From positions 558,001-622,000 of the forward strand of contig JBCCPK010000002.1 of NCBI GenBank assembly GCA_039024915.1: a stretch of 64,000 nt of DNA, read 5' to 3'. This DNA is from Pseudomonadota bacterium. Its GTDB lineage: Bacteria; Pseudomonadota; Alphaproteobacteria; Rhizobiales; MH13. Positions 10,701 to 25,700 of the stretch are shown here, piece by piece. Below the pieces are notes generated by a model that saw only the letters and a list, made by a program, of their open reading frames with translations, did not search any database and was not told the origin of the DNA. The stretch's first letter is position 1, and each line of letters starts with the position of its first letter. The position numbers and the translations under genes are program-made.

Positions 10701-13700
10701 CAAGATCGGTATCGGTCAGATCGATGATCTCGATATTCACCAGTGTGTCCGTGCCAAGTCCCACTGCGCCGGCAAGAGCTTGGAAGTTGCTGCCGTCATC
10801 CTGGATGCTAAAAGAGACCTGCGTGAGATTTGCGGCGTAGACTGCGGTGTCCGTGTCCGTGCCCCCATCGAGATTGTCGTCGCCAGCTCCACCGGTGAGC
10901 GTGTCATTTTCACTGCCGCCATCGATGGTGTCGTTCTGAGCGCCGCCATCAATGATATCGGCGCCCGCTTCGCCCTGAAGATCATCGGCACCACCAAGAC
11001 CGATGATGGTGTCGCCTCCGCCTTGTCCTCGGATGAGGTTTGCAGCGCCCGAGCCGGTGAGCGCGTCAACGCCAGCGCCGCCGATAAGGTTCTCGAACCC
11101 TGAAATGGTGTCACCCTGCGCATGGCCGCCGGACGCTGTGTTGCCACCGATATCGACGGTCACACCCACCGTATCGGCCGAATAGGTCAGCGTGTCTGTA
11201 TTGGCGCCCCCGCGCAGAACATCGGTACCGGCGTTCCCGCGTATGACATCGTCACCGTCGCCGCCATCCAGCTCAAGGCCGCCTGCGGCAGACGCCCGCA
11301 GCGTATCGTTCTGTGCTGAGCCCACGATGCGTTCGATATCTGCAAACGTATCACCGACCGCGTCACCGGTACTGTTGGCCGCGTTGAACAGGTCGACAAC
11401 GACACCCGCCGTCGAGCTTGCATAGGTTGCCGTGTCCGTATCACCTCCGCCCTCGAATGCGTCTGCACCGGCACCACCATCGAGAGTATCATTGCCGCCG
11501 CCACCCTGCAGCGTATCGGCACCACCGCCGCCAGCGAGGCTGTCTGCGCCACCCGCACCGGAGAGGGTGTTGGCGAATGCATCACCGGTCAGCACATCAT
11601 TACCGCCACCACCGGTCGCATTCTCAAAGCCGGAAATCGTATCGCCCTGAGCGTGACCACCGGACACCGCGTTGGTACCCAGGTCGACCGAGACACCAGC
11701 GGTGTCGCCGGTGTAGTCGACGGTGTCACCAGCGCCCCCATTGAGGCCGCCAGCAAGTGTATCGGCGCCAGCGCCGCCACGAACCGTATCATCACCAGCG
11801 CCACCGTCGAGATTATCGACGCCCGTTGTGCCGATGAGCGTATCATTGAAGTTCGAGCCGACGATGACCTCGATGGCGTCATAGGTGTCGCCGAAAGCGT
11901 CACCCGTGCTGTTGGCGGTGTTCGACAGATCGACGGTCAGGCCGATGCCGGAGTCCAAGTAGCTGGCGGTGTCGGTGCCGCTTCCGCCTTCCAGAACGTC
12001 GGCCCCCGCGCCACCGATAAGCGTATCGTTATCCTCGCCACCTTGAAGGGTATCGTTGTCAGCACCACCGCGCAGCGTGTCATTATCTTCGCCACCCTGC
12101 AGAGTATCTTCACCGCCCAGGCCGAAGAGGAAATCCGTGCCGCCCAGACCGCGCAGCTCATTGTTTGAGGCGTCACCGGTCATCTGATCAGCGCCACCAT
12201 CAGATCCGATGAAGATTTCAACTTCAGTGAAGGTATCACCCGCGGCCGCACCAGTATTGTTGCCCGGTGTCGTCAGATCGAGCGTGATGGCCGCTTCATC
12301 TTCAAAGCTAACGGTATCAGTGCCCGACCCACCATCGATCTGGTCGCCGCCCAAACCACCGGTGATGAAGTCGTCGCCGCCAGCGCCATCGATAACGTCG
12401 GCACCGCCCCCACCATCGATCACGTTGGCGTTGCCATCACCGGTCAGATTGTCCGTCTGGCCAGAACCGATGATGTTTTCGATAGACGTGTAGGTATCAC
12501 CCTGGGCATCGCCACCAGCACCCGGTCCGCCGCCCAGATCGACCGTCACACCGCCGGCAGACGCCGAGTAGTCCACCGTGTCATCATTGTTACCGCCATC
12601 CAGGACATCGGCACCACCAAGTCCGGCAAGCGTGTCATTCCCGTCTCCGCCCGTAAGGACATTGACGCCGCCCGTACCCGTCAGTATGTCATCGTGGACC
12701 GAACCGCGCAGGTTTTCGAAACCGGAGATGACATCACCGACCGCGTGTCCGCCACTCACTGCACCGGTGCCAAGATTGACATCCACCGCAGTGTCGGAAT
12801 TGCTGTAGGAAAGCGTGTCACCGACCGTTGTGTTGCCGCCACCTGACAAGGTGTCGCCAAGCGCCCCACCTTCGATCGTATCGTCACCATCGTTGCCGAT
12901 AAGCGTATTGATCTGGCCATTACCGATAAGAGTGTCATCGTTGGCCGAGCCCTCGACGGCCTCAACTCCGGCGAGTGTGTCGCCTTCGGCGTCACCGCCT
13001 ATGCCGGTGCCATTGTTCAGATCGATCGTGACGCCAGCGCCAGACAGGAGATACTGAACGGTATCAAAGCCACCGTTGCCGTTAATTTCATCGGCACCGG
13101 CACCACCGGTGATGACGTCATTGCCTGCGCCGCCGCTGATTTCGTCAGCCCCAGCGCCGCCATCGATTGTGTCGATGCCCTGGCCGCCATCAAGCGTGTT
13201 GGCGGCCCCGGTCCCCACCAGCGTATCGTTGAAGTTGGAACCGGTCAGGTTCTCGATGCCCAACAGTGTGTCACCGTCCGCGTGACCGCCCGAGAATGTA
13301 TTGGTGGCCAGATTGAGATCCACCGCAGCATTGGACGCCGAATAGTCCGCGGTATCGCTACCACCCTCACCATTCAGCGTATCGGCACCCACAAGACCGG
13401 CGAGAACATCGTCGCCTGCACGCCCCGTGAGAACGTTGTCGACGTTGTTACCGGTAATGACGTCGTCGTTCGCACCAGCAATGACGTTCTCAAAGTTGGC
13501 AATCGTATCGCCTTGTGCCCAGCCTCCAGACATCGCTCCGGTCAGGAGGTTGACGTTGATCGCGTCATTGGGCCCGGCGCCACCCTCCTGGTTCAGGGAG
13601 AAGTGAAGCGTATCAATGCCGGCGCCGCCATCCATGTCGTCAGCGCCACCCTGACCGTAGATGGTATCGTCCCCGTTGCCACCATCAATCGTATCATCGC

Positions 13701-16700
13701 CGTTCCAGCCGATCAGGATGTCATTGCCTGTCCCACCGGTGATGACATCGTTGCCCAAATCGCCAACCAGACGCATGCCGGTGTTGTCGGCGATCATGAT
13801 GTCGCCGCCCTCGGTGCCAATGATGGTTTCTATATTGACGAAGGTATCGCCTGCCGCGTCGCCCGTACCGAGCGAACCATCGAGCATGTTAATGGTGATA
13901 CCGACCGTGCCGCTGTAGGTTACGCGATCCGCCCAGCCGTTCCCGCCGCCAGTGCCGTCACCGCCGTCATAATTGTCGGCACCAGCGCTGGAGAAAAAGG
14001 TGTCGGCACCATCGCGGCCTTCGAACCACTCCTCTGCGGCCGTGTGTCCGTAGAAAATGTCATTGTCCGAACCGCCAATAACCCGCTCAATGCTGATCAG
14101 GTTATCGCCGTCAGCGATTGTCCCGATGCTATTGAGACCATCAAGGCGAAGGGTCATCACGCTGGTTGCTGCGGAATAGTCGACGGTGTCGATATCCGCG
14201 CCGCCATTGATGTCATGTTCTGCCGCGTCGGAGAAGAAGAGGTCATCGCCAGCTTCTCCGGAGACAGCCTGCACCTGGCCGGCCGTTGCGCGAACAATGT
14301 CATTGCCGCTGCCCGCAACAATCCATGACCCGCGCAGGTCATCGTCAAAGTTCGAGCCGATGATGCCCTCAATACCGACAAACGTGTCGCCTTGCGCGTG
14401 TCCGCCGACGCCAACCGTCGGTGTGGAAATGTCAACCGTTACGCCAGCATCAGACGTCGTGTAATCGACCCGGTCACGGGAACCGGTACCACCATCGTTC
14501 AGGTCGGCACCCACGCCACCTTGCAAGCGATCCCAGCTCCCATCGCCACCAAACAGCTGATCATCGCCTTCACCGCCCAACAGGACGTCATCATTGCCAT
14601 CGCCGAAGAGGACATCGTTCTCGGTGCCACCGGATAGGCTGTCATTGTTGGCACCACCACGAATAGTGTCGATGCCTTGCCCGCCAGTAAGGATGTCGTC
14701 GTTGAGACCGCCCTGAATTTGATCGTCGCCATCACCACCATCGATAACGTCGTTTCCACCACCACCATCGAGCGTATCAATACCGTCGAGACCAGTCAGG
14801 ACGTCGTTATCGTTGGACCCATTGATAGTGTCATCGTTGTTGGTCCCTGTGATGTTGTCGGCAAAGCCGGAGCCCGTGACAACTTCAATATTGGTAAGGG
14901 TATCGCCTTCCGCGTCGTTACCGATCCCCGCAGTACCGTCCATGAAGACAGTAACGCCTCCACCAGACGAGACATACGTTACCTCGTCGGCCGTGCCGCC
15001 CCCTCCATCGAAGGCGTCCGCGCCACCCATGCCTTCGAAGAAATCGTCGCCATCACCACCGAAGAACGCCTCAGTGGCGACATCAGAGCCCGTGAAAGCA
15101 TCATTCTGATTGGTGCCTATAACAACTTCGATACTGTTGAGCGTGTCGCCTGCTGCATGGCCACCGGTTGAAGCGATGCCGTCCGTGCGCACCTGAACGG
15201 CCACATTGTTATCGGAGTAGTCCGCAGTGTCGGTGCCCGAGCCGCCGATCAGGATATCCGCGCCGTCGCCACCGATCAGCGTGTCATCATTATCCTGCCC
15301 GAACAGCGTGTCGTTTCCGGCAAGACCGCGCAGCGTATCGTCACCACCACGCCCTTCGATTTCATTGGCAACGCCATCGCCAGTGATATCATCGACAAAC
15401 AGCGAACCTCGAACGCGTTCAATGCCGATAAGGGTATCGCCGTCAGCATGGCCACCCGTGTTCACTCCGGTGGTCAGGTTCACCGTGACGCCAGCGTTCG
15501 AGCCAAGGTACTGCGCCCAGTCAAAGTTGCCCGCCCCGCCGTCGAGCGTGTCGGCGCCGACGCCGCCTTCAAGGGTATCCGCACCGAGACCGCCAGTCAG
15601 AACGTTGACGACGGCGTTGCCGGTCAAGATATCGTCGCCGTCCGAGCCAATGAGGTTTTCAATACTATTGAGAATGTCGCCGGTGGCATCGCCATCAAGC
15701 CCGGCTCCGCTCAGCAGATTGACCTGGACACGGGCGATAGACGCCGAATAGTCGGCGGTATCGATGCCGTCCCCACCGAACAACTGGTCACTGCCCCCTA
15801 GGCCAGCAAGGGTATCGTTCTGGTCTCCACCGGTCAGAATGTTCGCAACGGCATCGCCCGTGAGCGTGTCTGCTTCGGCAGAGCCAAGAATGTTCTCAAC
15901 CTGGCTGATGTCATCGCCCTGCGCTTCACCGCCGGTGTTGACGTTGGTGGTCAGGTTCACTGTGACAGCGGTCGACAGGCTGTAGTCGACGGTATCGACG
16001 CCTCCACCCCCGACAATGACGTCCGCACCGCCGCGCCCACGCAGCAGATCGTTGTCACCCTGGCCATCGAGCCGGTTCACGAGGCCGTCGCCCTCGAGCG
16101 TGTCCGCACCTTGGGAGCCCGTCAGGTTCTCGATGCCGACGAACGTATCACCTTCTGCATCACCACCCGTACCGGTATTGGTTGTCAGGCTGGCGGTAAG
16201 GCCCGTACCGGAATCATCGTAAGATGCCGTGTCGGTATCGGCGCCACCATTGATGACATCGGCTCCCCCACCCCCGTAGATCAGGTCATCTCCACTGCCA
16301 CCGAACAGGGCGTCGCCGCCCAGTCCGCCGCGTAACGTATCATCACCAGCCCGACCTTCGAGCGTGTTGGCAACCTCGTTGCCGAAAATGGTGTCACCAG
16401 CGGCCGCGTTGCTGCCGATAACCCGTTCAATCCCATTGAGTGTGTCGCCGTCGGCATCGCCGCCGACACCAGTCCCGGTATCAAGTGATACGGTGACCGC
16501 ATCGACGCTGGCACTGTAGTCGACGGTGTCGAACCCGGCATCGCCATCGAGCACATCCGCGCCGCCCAAACCGATCAACAGGTCGTTGTTGGCACCACCG
16601 CGCAGTTCTTGGCCGTCAGCATTGCCGGTCAACGTATCCGCGAACGCCGACCCAACCACAGCCTCGATGCTGGTAAGAGTATCACCAGCGGCGTGCCCGC

Positions 16701-19700
16701 CGGCGTTATTGGCCTGGTTGGTCAGATCGATGGTGATCGCGGCATTGGAATCGCTGTAGTCGGCCGTGTCGGTTTCCGTGCCGCCATCGAGCGTATCCGC
16801 GCCCAGGCCACCAGAGAGCACATCATTTCCGCCGCGCCCTTCAAGCACGTTGGCGACGGTTGTCCCGTTGATTGTGTCACCAAGGTTTGACCCAATCACG
16901 TTTTCGATGTCGATGAGCGTATCGCCTTGGGCATCACCACCAACGCCCGATCCGTTCGCTAGATCGACCGTAACGCCGCCGATTGACGCTTGGTAGCTGA
17001 CGGTATCGTTGCCAGCTTCGCCATTCAGCACATCAGCACCGGCTCCACCATCAAGCGTATCGTTGAGCGCTCCGCCAAACAGGCTGTTCGCGTTCGCATC
17101 GCCCGTCAGACTGTCGCTGAAGTTCGACCCGATAACGTTGGAGATGTTGATCAGTTCATCGCCTTGGGCATGCCCGCCAAGACCCGTACCAGCGGCCAGA
17201 TCAATGGTCACCAGAGAATCGGAGGCAACGTAGGTGGCGGTATCGGAGCCGCCACCACCGACCAAACGGTCAGCGCCCGCCTGGCCGTCAAGCGTGTCAT
17301 TGCCGGCACCCCCGTTGAGGATGTTCCCATTGGCATCACCAACGAGGGTATCGATCTGGGCCGAACCCGTGAGATTTTGGATATTGGTAAAGCTGTCACC
17401 GATCGCATCACCAGCGGTTCCAACATTATCAAGGAGCGAAGCAAGGACGCCTGTTGCCGAGCTGGCATAGCTGACTGTGTTGTTCCCAGTTCCGCCGTCA
17501 AATGCATCGGCACCCTGACCGCCGATCAGGATATCGTTACCGCCGTCGCCATTGAGCGTGTCGTCACCGCCCAGACCCACCAGGGTATCGTTGTCATCGC
17601 CACCGTCGATCTGGTTGGCAATAGCGTTCCCGGTCAATTGGTCAGCCAGGCCTGTTCCGATGAGATTCTCGATGCTTGTCAGAACGTCGCCTGCCGCGTC
17701 ACCGCCTGATGTCGAGCCATCATCAAGGTTGACAATCACAGCTGCTGCCGAGCCGGAATAATCGACCGTATCGGTGCCCGCACCGCCGTCGAGTTGGTCG
17801 TTGCCGAGCGAACTGACAAGCGTATCAGCACCGCCTTCACCAAAGAGATTTTCGTTGGTCGCAGCTCCGGTCAGTGTGTCGCCAAAGGCTGAACCACGGA
17901 CCGTCTCGATCGACACCAGCGTGTCGCCCGCAGCGTCACCACCGGTTCCGGTGTTTGTTTGCAGCGAAACCTGCACCGCAAGATCGGAGTTGCGATAATC
18001 AGCTGTATCAATGCCGTCGCCGCCATTGAGCGTGTCAGCACCCAACGCGCCATCCAGGACATCGTTTTGGTCGCCACCAAGCAATACGTTAGCATTGTCA
18101 TCGCCCGTCAGGGTGTCAGCGGCATTTGAACCGGTCAGGTTCTCGATGCCCAAAAGCGTGTCGCCGGCCGCGTCACCACCTGCGGCCGACCCGCCCTCGA
18201 GATCGACCGTTACCCCTTGGACGGAATCCGAATAGGTGACTGTATCGGTGCCCGCACCGCCATCAAGGATATCGGCACCACCGCGGCCACGCAGCGTGTC
18301 ATCGCCTTGCTGGCCAAAAAGCTGATTGGCGTCGTCGTCTCCTTCCAGGGTGTCGCCTTCGGTGTCAGAACCGAGAATGCGTTCAATGCTGACAAGGGTA
18401 TCGCCAGCGGCATCACCGCCAGCGGTCGTATCCGTTTCAAGGTCAATCTGCACGGCGGTCGACGCGCTGTAATTGGCCGTGTCTATACCCCCGCCACCGT
18501 CGAGAACGTCCGAACCCGCAAGACCTGCCAGAGTATCGTTGCCGCCCCCGCCAAACAGCTCATTGACCTGGGCATCGCCCGTCAGCGTATCGACCGATGA
18601 CGAACCGCGCACATTTTGGATATTGGTCAGCGTGTCACCTTGGGCATCACCACCGGTGTTAGCGCCACCCACGGTGACGGTGACCCCAGCCGCAGAGCCC
18701 GAATAATCGACGGTATTAACCCCGGTGCCGCCATCGATGTCGTCTGCACCTGCACCACCCTCAAGGGTGTCGTTGCCGTCTTGACCGCGCAGAGTATCGA
18801 CGCCATCGCCGCCGCGCAGGGTGTCATTACCATCGCCGCCGCTGAGCGTGTTTGCGAGACTTGTGCCGGTGATGGAGTCGCCCTCGGTTGAACCGATGAC
18901 GTTCTCGACGGTGGAGAATGTATCACCCTCCGCGTGCCCGCCGGTTGCTATGTTGAGGGCAAGATCAACTGTAACCGCGGCATCAGACGCCGTGTAGTCG
19001 ACGGTATCAACGCCACCATCGCCAATGAAGGTATCCGCACCAGCAAGGCCGATCAGGGTGTCAGCGCCGCCTCCGCCACGGATAGTGTTAGCCCCTGCGG
19101 TTCCTGTCAGGCTGTCAGCCTGCGCGGAGCCTGTAACGCTCTCAACGCTATCGTAGGTATCACCGTTGGCCTCTCCCGCGGTACCACCCGTTCCGAGGTT
19201 GACGGTCACGCCGGTACCAGCGGTCGAATAGTCGGCAACATCGGTGCCGGCACCGCCGATCAAGGCGTCGCCGCCCGCAAGACCCCGCAAGACATCGTTG
19301 CCGTCACCACCATCGAGGCGATTGACCGCGGCATCGCCGATCAGAAGGTCGCTCTGGTCTGAACCTATGAGGTTCTCGATGCTGTCATATCCATCGCCTT
19401 GGGCATCGCCGCCGGTGCCCTGGCGTTGATCAAGGTCGGCCGTAACGCCAAGCAGGGAATCGGCGTACGAGACGGTGTCGGTTCCATCGCCACCTTGCAG
19501 CAGATCGGCGCCGCCCAAGCCAGCCAAAGTATCATTAAGATCACCACCTGACAGCACATTGGCGTCGGCATCACCGGTGAGCGTGTCCGCAAAGTTTGAA
19601 CCAACGACCCGCTCGATGGACGTGAACGTGTCGCCCGCGGCATGCCCACCAATAGCCGTGCCGTCATCAAGCGAAACAGTGACCGCCTGGTCAGAGCCGG

Positions 19701-22700
19701 TGTAATCGACGGTGTCGTTGCCACCCCCGCCAATCAGTTCGTCGGCGCCCGCGAGACCGGCGAGCGTGTCGTCGCCATCACCCCCGTCGATACGGTTATT
19801 ACCGGCCTCACCGGTCAGATCATCGGAGAGCGCCGACCCCACCAGGTTCTCTATACTGGTGAAGCTGTCGCCTTGCGCATCGCCGCCGGTTCCGGTGTTG
19901 GTCGCGAGATTGACGGTCACAGCATCGCTTGAGCCGGCATACGATGCGGTATCGATGTCGCCGCCGCCTTGCAGGTCATCGGCGCCAACACCGCCTTCAA
20001 GCGTATCGTTGCCCGCGCCACCGATCAGCGTGTCCAGACCAGCGCCGCCACGGAGCGTATCGGCGCCGCCAGCGCCCGAAAGCTCATTGTCTCCGGTCGA
20101 GCCGATGATTTCGTCATCGTTGGCCGAACCAACGACGTTTTCAATACGGATGTACGTGTCACCCGCCGCATCGCCGCCCGCACCGGTGCTGGTCGCGAGG
20201 TCCACGGTGACGGCCGCTGCCGAACCATCGTATCGGACGGTGTCGATGTTCGCGCCACCGTCGAACGCATCGGCCCCCGCACCACCCGTTAGAACATCGT
20301 CGCCTGCATCTCCGAAAAGCTGATCAGCGCCGCCGTTACCGGTCAACGTATCGCCGCCTTCTCCACCGCGCAGGGTGTTCGCGAGCGCATCACCGACGAG
20401 TGTATCGGCCTCGGCCGAGCCGATGAGGTTTTCGATCTCGGTTAGCGTATCGCCCTGGGCATCGCCTCCCGTTGCCGCACCGCCAAGCGTGACGTCGACG
20501 CCCACTGCCGACCCAGCATAGCTGGCCGTATCGTTGCCAGCACCACCAATGAGTTCATCGGCGCCCGCGGCACCGATCAGCGTATCGTTGCCTTGTCCAC
20601 CATCAAACCGGTTGGCAGCCCCGTCGCCGATGAGCGTGTCGTTCAGATTTGAGCCGACGATTTGCTCGATCGAGTTGTAGGTGTCGCCCGTTGCATCGCC
20701 GCCCGTGCCGGTTCCGACGCCCAAGTCCACGGTCACTGCCGCAGTCGATGTCGCGTAACTTGCAACGTCGGTGCCAGCGCCGCCAACAAGTGTGTCACCG
20801 CCAGCGCCACCGATGAGCGTATCGTCGCCGCCTTCACCCGCAAGCCGGTTGTTGCCAGCATTGCCCGTCAGCGTGTCGTCTTCGCCGGAGCCTGAGAGGT
20901 TTTCGAACCCTGAAAGCGTATCGCCCTGCGCGTCGCCACCGGTCCCCGTCCCAGTGAGGAGGCTGACAGAAACACCGATGGTCGAGCCTGCATAGCTCGC
21001 CGTGTCGGTCCCGCCACCACCTTGCAGATCATCGGCACCGCCCGCTCCTACGATCAGATCGTCGCCACCACGACCCAAAATCTGATTGGCGTTGCCGTCA
21101 CCGGTGAGCGTGTCGGCCTCGCCCGAAGCAATAATGTTTTCAATATCGGTATAGGTGTCGCCGGCTGCATCGCCTGCAGTGCCCGTTCCGGTGAGCAGAT
21201 TGACGGTTACCGCGGCAAGTGCGCTTGAGAAGTCAACGGTGTCGATCCCGCCGCCGCCGTCGAGATCATCGGCGCCTGAGCCGCCAGACAAGGTATCGGT
21301 CCCCAGACCGCCGACCAAAACGTCATCGCCGGCCCGTCCTTCCAATGTATCGTTACCTTCGCCCCCAGTCAGCGTGTTGTTGAGGTTGGAGCCAAATAGG
21401 AAGTCGTTGAGGTCGGTTCCGGTCAGGTTCTCGATGCTGATCAGCGTATCGCCGCCAGCGTCTCCACCGGAGACGGTGTTGTTCAACAAATCGACGCTGA
21501 CCGCCGCCAGAGAACCCTCGTAGCTTGCTGTGTCAATGCCATCGCCACCGTCCAGCGTATCTGCACCACCGCGTCCGGAGAGCACATCATCAAGTAAGCC
21601 ACCAAGCAGTGTGTTTGCCGACGCGTTGCCCGTCAGAACATCATTTTGGTCACTGCCAGTGATGTTCTCAACGTCGAAGAAGGTGTCGCCAGTGGCATCA
21701 CCACCGGTGGCCGTGTTGGCGGTGAAATTGATGTTCACGCCGACAAGGCTGCCTGCGTAATCAACGGTATCAACCCCGTCGCCACCTTGCATGACGTCGC
21801 CGTCGGCACCACCGCGCAGCGTGTCGTTGCCAAAGCCACCGATCAACGTATCGATACCAGCGCCGCCCGCGAGCACGTCGTTTTCCGCACCACCATTAAG
21901 CGTGTTAGCCCCGCCGTCACCAGTTAGTTGGTCAGCATTGGCTGACCCGGTCAGGTTCTCGATACTGACAAAAGTGTCCCCACTTGAGTCCCCGCCGCTG
22001 GTCGCGCCAGTTTGCAGATTGACCTGCACGCCACTACCAGACGAAGCGTACGTCGCAGTGTCAATGCCGTCGCCGCCGATCAGCTGATCGGCGCCACCGC
22101 GACCTTGAAGAACATCATTCAGGTCACCGCCTTCGAGAATGTTGCTTGCGACGTTACCGACGAGGACATCGTTAAAGGCTGAACCCCGAAGATTTTCGAT
22201 CTCGCTGAGGACGTCGCCATCCGCGTGTCCCCCGGAAATCGCACCCGAGGTCAGGTTGACCGAGACGGCTGCATCGGACCCATCGTATGCGACAGTATCG
22301 ATGCCACCTGCACCATCGAGGGTGTCGCCGCCGGCACCACCGGTCAGCGTATCGTCGCCGAGTCCACCTTGCAGCTGGTCGTTGCCGCCAGCACCGATGA
22401 GTTCGTCCGCACCACCGGCTCCTTGCAGAACATTGTCTTCCCCATCACCTGTCAGCGTGTCATTGAAGTTGGAGCCAATCAGGTTCTCGATCGTGGCCAG
22501 CGTATCGCCTTGAGCAACGTCGCCACTTCCCGTTCCGGTTCCGAGATTGACCGTTACCGCACCTCCTGCATCAGCATAGTTCGCTGTATCGACGCCATCG
22601 CCGCCAACCAAATCATCTGAGCCGATACCACCGGTTAGAAGGTCATTGCTCGCGCCGCCCAAAAGCCGGTCAGCGCCTTCGCCGCCCGCCAGCGTATCTG

Positions 22701-25700
22701 CGCCGGCATTGCCGAACAGCTCGTTGTCACCACTGTTGCCCGTGAGCGTGTCGCCCTGGGCGGAGCCGGCAACATTTTCAATGCTAACCAGAGTGTCGCC
22801 TTGGGCGTCGCCGCCTGAGCCCGTTCCAAGTTCAAGATTGACAACAACGGCGCCGGACGAGTCGACATAAGAAGCCATGTCCCCGACGGTCGTGTTCGCA
22901 CCGCCATCAAGGCGATCGGCGCCAGCACCACCTTGCAAAATGTCGTCACCGGCTTCGCCGTAGATTTCATCGGCGCCACCCAGACCTCCGATCGTATCGT
23001 CGCCGTCACCACCGCGCAGATCATTGATTGCGCCGTCGCCCTCCAACTGATCGGCATTATCGGACCCGATCAGATTCTCGACACTGACCAAAGTATCGCC
23101 CTGGGCATCGCCGCCAAGCCCAGTTGCCCGGTCAAGGCTGACATCAACCCCGAGTGCAGAACGGTTATAGACAGCCGTGTCGGTTCCGGTACCGCCATCA
23201 AGGGCGTCAGCGCCAGCGCCACCTTCAAGAACGTCATCTTGACCACCACCCGACAACGCATTGTCGGCCCCATCACCGATGAGGTTATCGCTTTGGGACG
23301 AACCAAGCACATTTTCGATGCTGTTGAAGGTATCACCCTGCGCGTCGCCGCCGGTCCCGGTTCCTGTCGCGAGGTCAATGGTGACCCCAGTCGCGGACGC
23401 TTCATAGGAAGCGGTGTCCGTATCGGCACCACCACGCAGGTCATCGCCACCGGCACCACCTTCAAGAAGGTCGTCCCCTGCACCACCATCCAGAACATCG
23501 TTCGCGCCGCGCCCGCGCAGAACATCGGCGCCACCATCACCGGTCAGCGCGTTGATCTGGCTGTCGCCCAACAATGTGTCATCGTTAGCGGTACCGACAA
23601 TGTTCTCAATAGCGGTCAGGGTGTCGCCATCCGCATCACCACCGCTTGTTGTTCCCGTATCGAGGTCAATCGTAATCGCAGCCGAGCCAGTGTAGATGGC
23701 CGTATCCGAGCCAGAACCACCATCAAGTTGATCCGCGCCAGCGCCGCCCGTCAGACTATCGTTACCCTGGTCGCCGATCAGCGTGTCGATGCCGCCCAGA
23801 CCGACGAGGGTATCGGCGCCAATCAGACCTTGCAGCCTGTTATTTTGCCCATCGCCGGTGAGACTGTCGTTGAAGTCCGAGCCGGTCACGTTTTCAATGT
23901 CTACCAGAGCGTCGCCCTGTGCATGTCCACCCGACCCGGTTCCCGCACCCAGGTCGATGTCAACGCCCGCGTCGCTTTGCGCGTAGATGACGGTATCGGC
24001 GCCAATATCGCCGTCGAGGACGTCACCGCCCGAACCACCGGTGAGCGTGTCGTCGCCCTGGCCGCCTTCGAGGGTATCGTCACCTGCGTTGCCACTCAGC
24101 GTGTCGGATGCGTTGCCCCCTTGAAGGACATTGTCGAGCGCATTTCCGGTAATGGTATCGATGCTGCTGGTACCAATGACGTTCTCGATCGAAGAGTACG
24201 TGTCACCCTGAGCATCGCCACCAATACCGAAACCTGCCTGCAGGTCGGCTTGGACGCCACCTGTGGACGCCGAATAATCAACTGTGTCGGTCCCGATGTC
24301 GCCGGTTAGTGCATCCCCACCGGCACCACCGATCAGCGTATCATCGCCGGCACCACCATCAAGATCATCGCTCCCGCCGTCGCCTGACAGCGTGTCATTG
24401 CCGCCGCCACCGTCGAGATCGTTGTCATCGGCGTTGCCAGAGATATCATCGTCAAAGCCCGAGCCGGTCACATCCTCGATCGAGGTCAGCACGTCACCTT
24501 GGGCTTCACCCTGAAGCCCCGTACCAGCTGTCAGATCAATGATGACGCCAGCAGCCGAATTGGCATAAACCGCGCGGTCGGTGTTGTTGCCACCATTGAG
24601 CGCATCCGCACCACCGCCGCCCTCAAGAACATCGTTCCCATCATCGCCGATCAGCGTATCGGTGCCGCCAAGACCGGTGAGTGTGTCAGAACCGCCATTG
24701 CCGCGCAGAAGGTTGTTCGCGCTATCACCTTGGATTGTATCGGCGAACAGCGAACCTAGAACGTCTTCGATTCCCGTCAGTGTATCGCCCGCAGCATCCG
24801 ACAGACTGCCGGTGCCCGCAGTAAGATCGACATTCACCCCGCCCAAGGAACCAGTGTAGCTGGCAGTGTCCGTTCCATCGCCACCAATCAGAGCGTCAGC
24901 TCCGACCCCGCCAGTCAGAATGTCATTGCCCTCAGCGCCATCAAGACGGTTCGCTGCAGCATTACCTGTCAGTATGTCGCCCTGGGCTCCACCGGTCAGG
25001 TTTTCTATGCTTGTGAGAACATCGCCCGCTGCGTCGCCACCGCTGATGACCCCTGTAAGCAGATTGATCGAAACGGCGGCAGACCCAGTGTAGGACGCCG
25101 TATCGATGCCGGTTCCGCCATCGAGCTGATCGCCACCAGCACCACCGATGAGCGTATCGTCATTGCCGTCTCCGAAAAGCAGGTCGATGCCGCCAAGACC
25201 ACTGAGCACATCGTTGCCGAGACCGCCCTCAAACTGGTTGGCATTCGCATCGCCGGTCAGCTGATCAGCGAAGCCACTCCCACGGAAGATCTCGATGCTG
25301 GAGAACGTGTCGCCTGCCGCGTGTCCGCCGGTCGTAACACTGGTCGTCAGATTGATCGTGACGGCCGCATTGGACAGCGAGTAATCCGCCCTGTCGTTGC
25401 CGATCCCACCAATGAGGGCGTCGCCACCCGCAAGACCGGCGAGTGTGTCGTCGCCTTCGGCACCTGTCAGTTCATTGGCAAGCGCATCGCCGATAAGGGT
25501 ATCGCCCAGCGCCGTGCCGACGATGTTCTCGATCTCAGATAGCTGGTCGCCGTCTGCCGAACCTCCTGTGCCGACGCCCGATGTGAGGTTCACGGTAACG
25601 GCTGCAAGGGAGTCGCTATAAAACGCCGTATCCGTTCCAGTTCCGCCAATGAGTATGTCAGCGTCGCGGCCACCGGTCAGTTCATCATTGCCGCCGCCGC

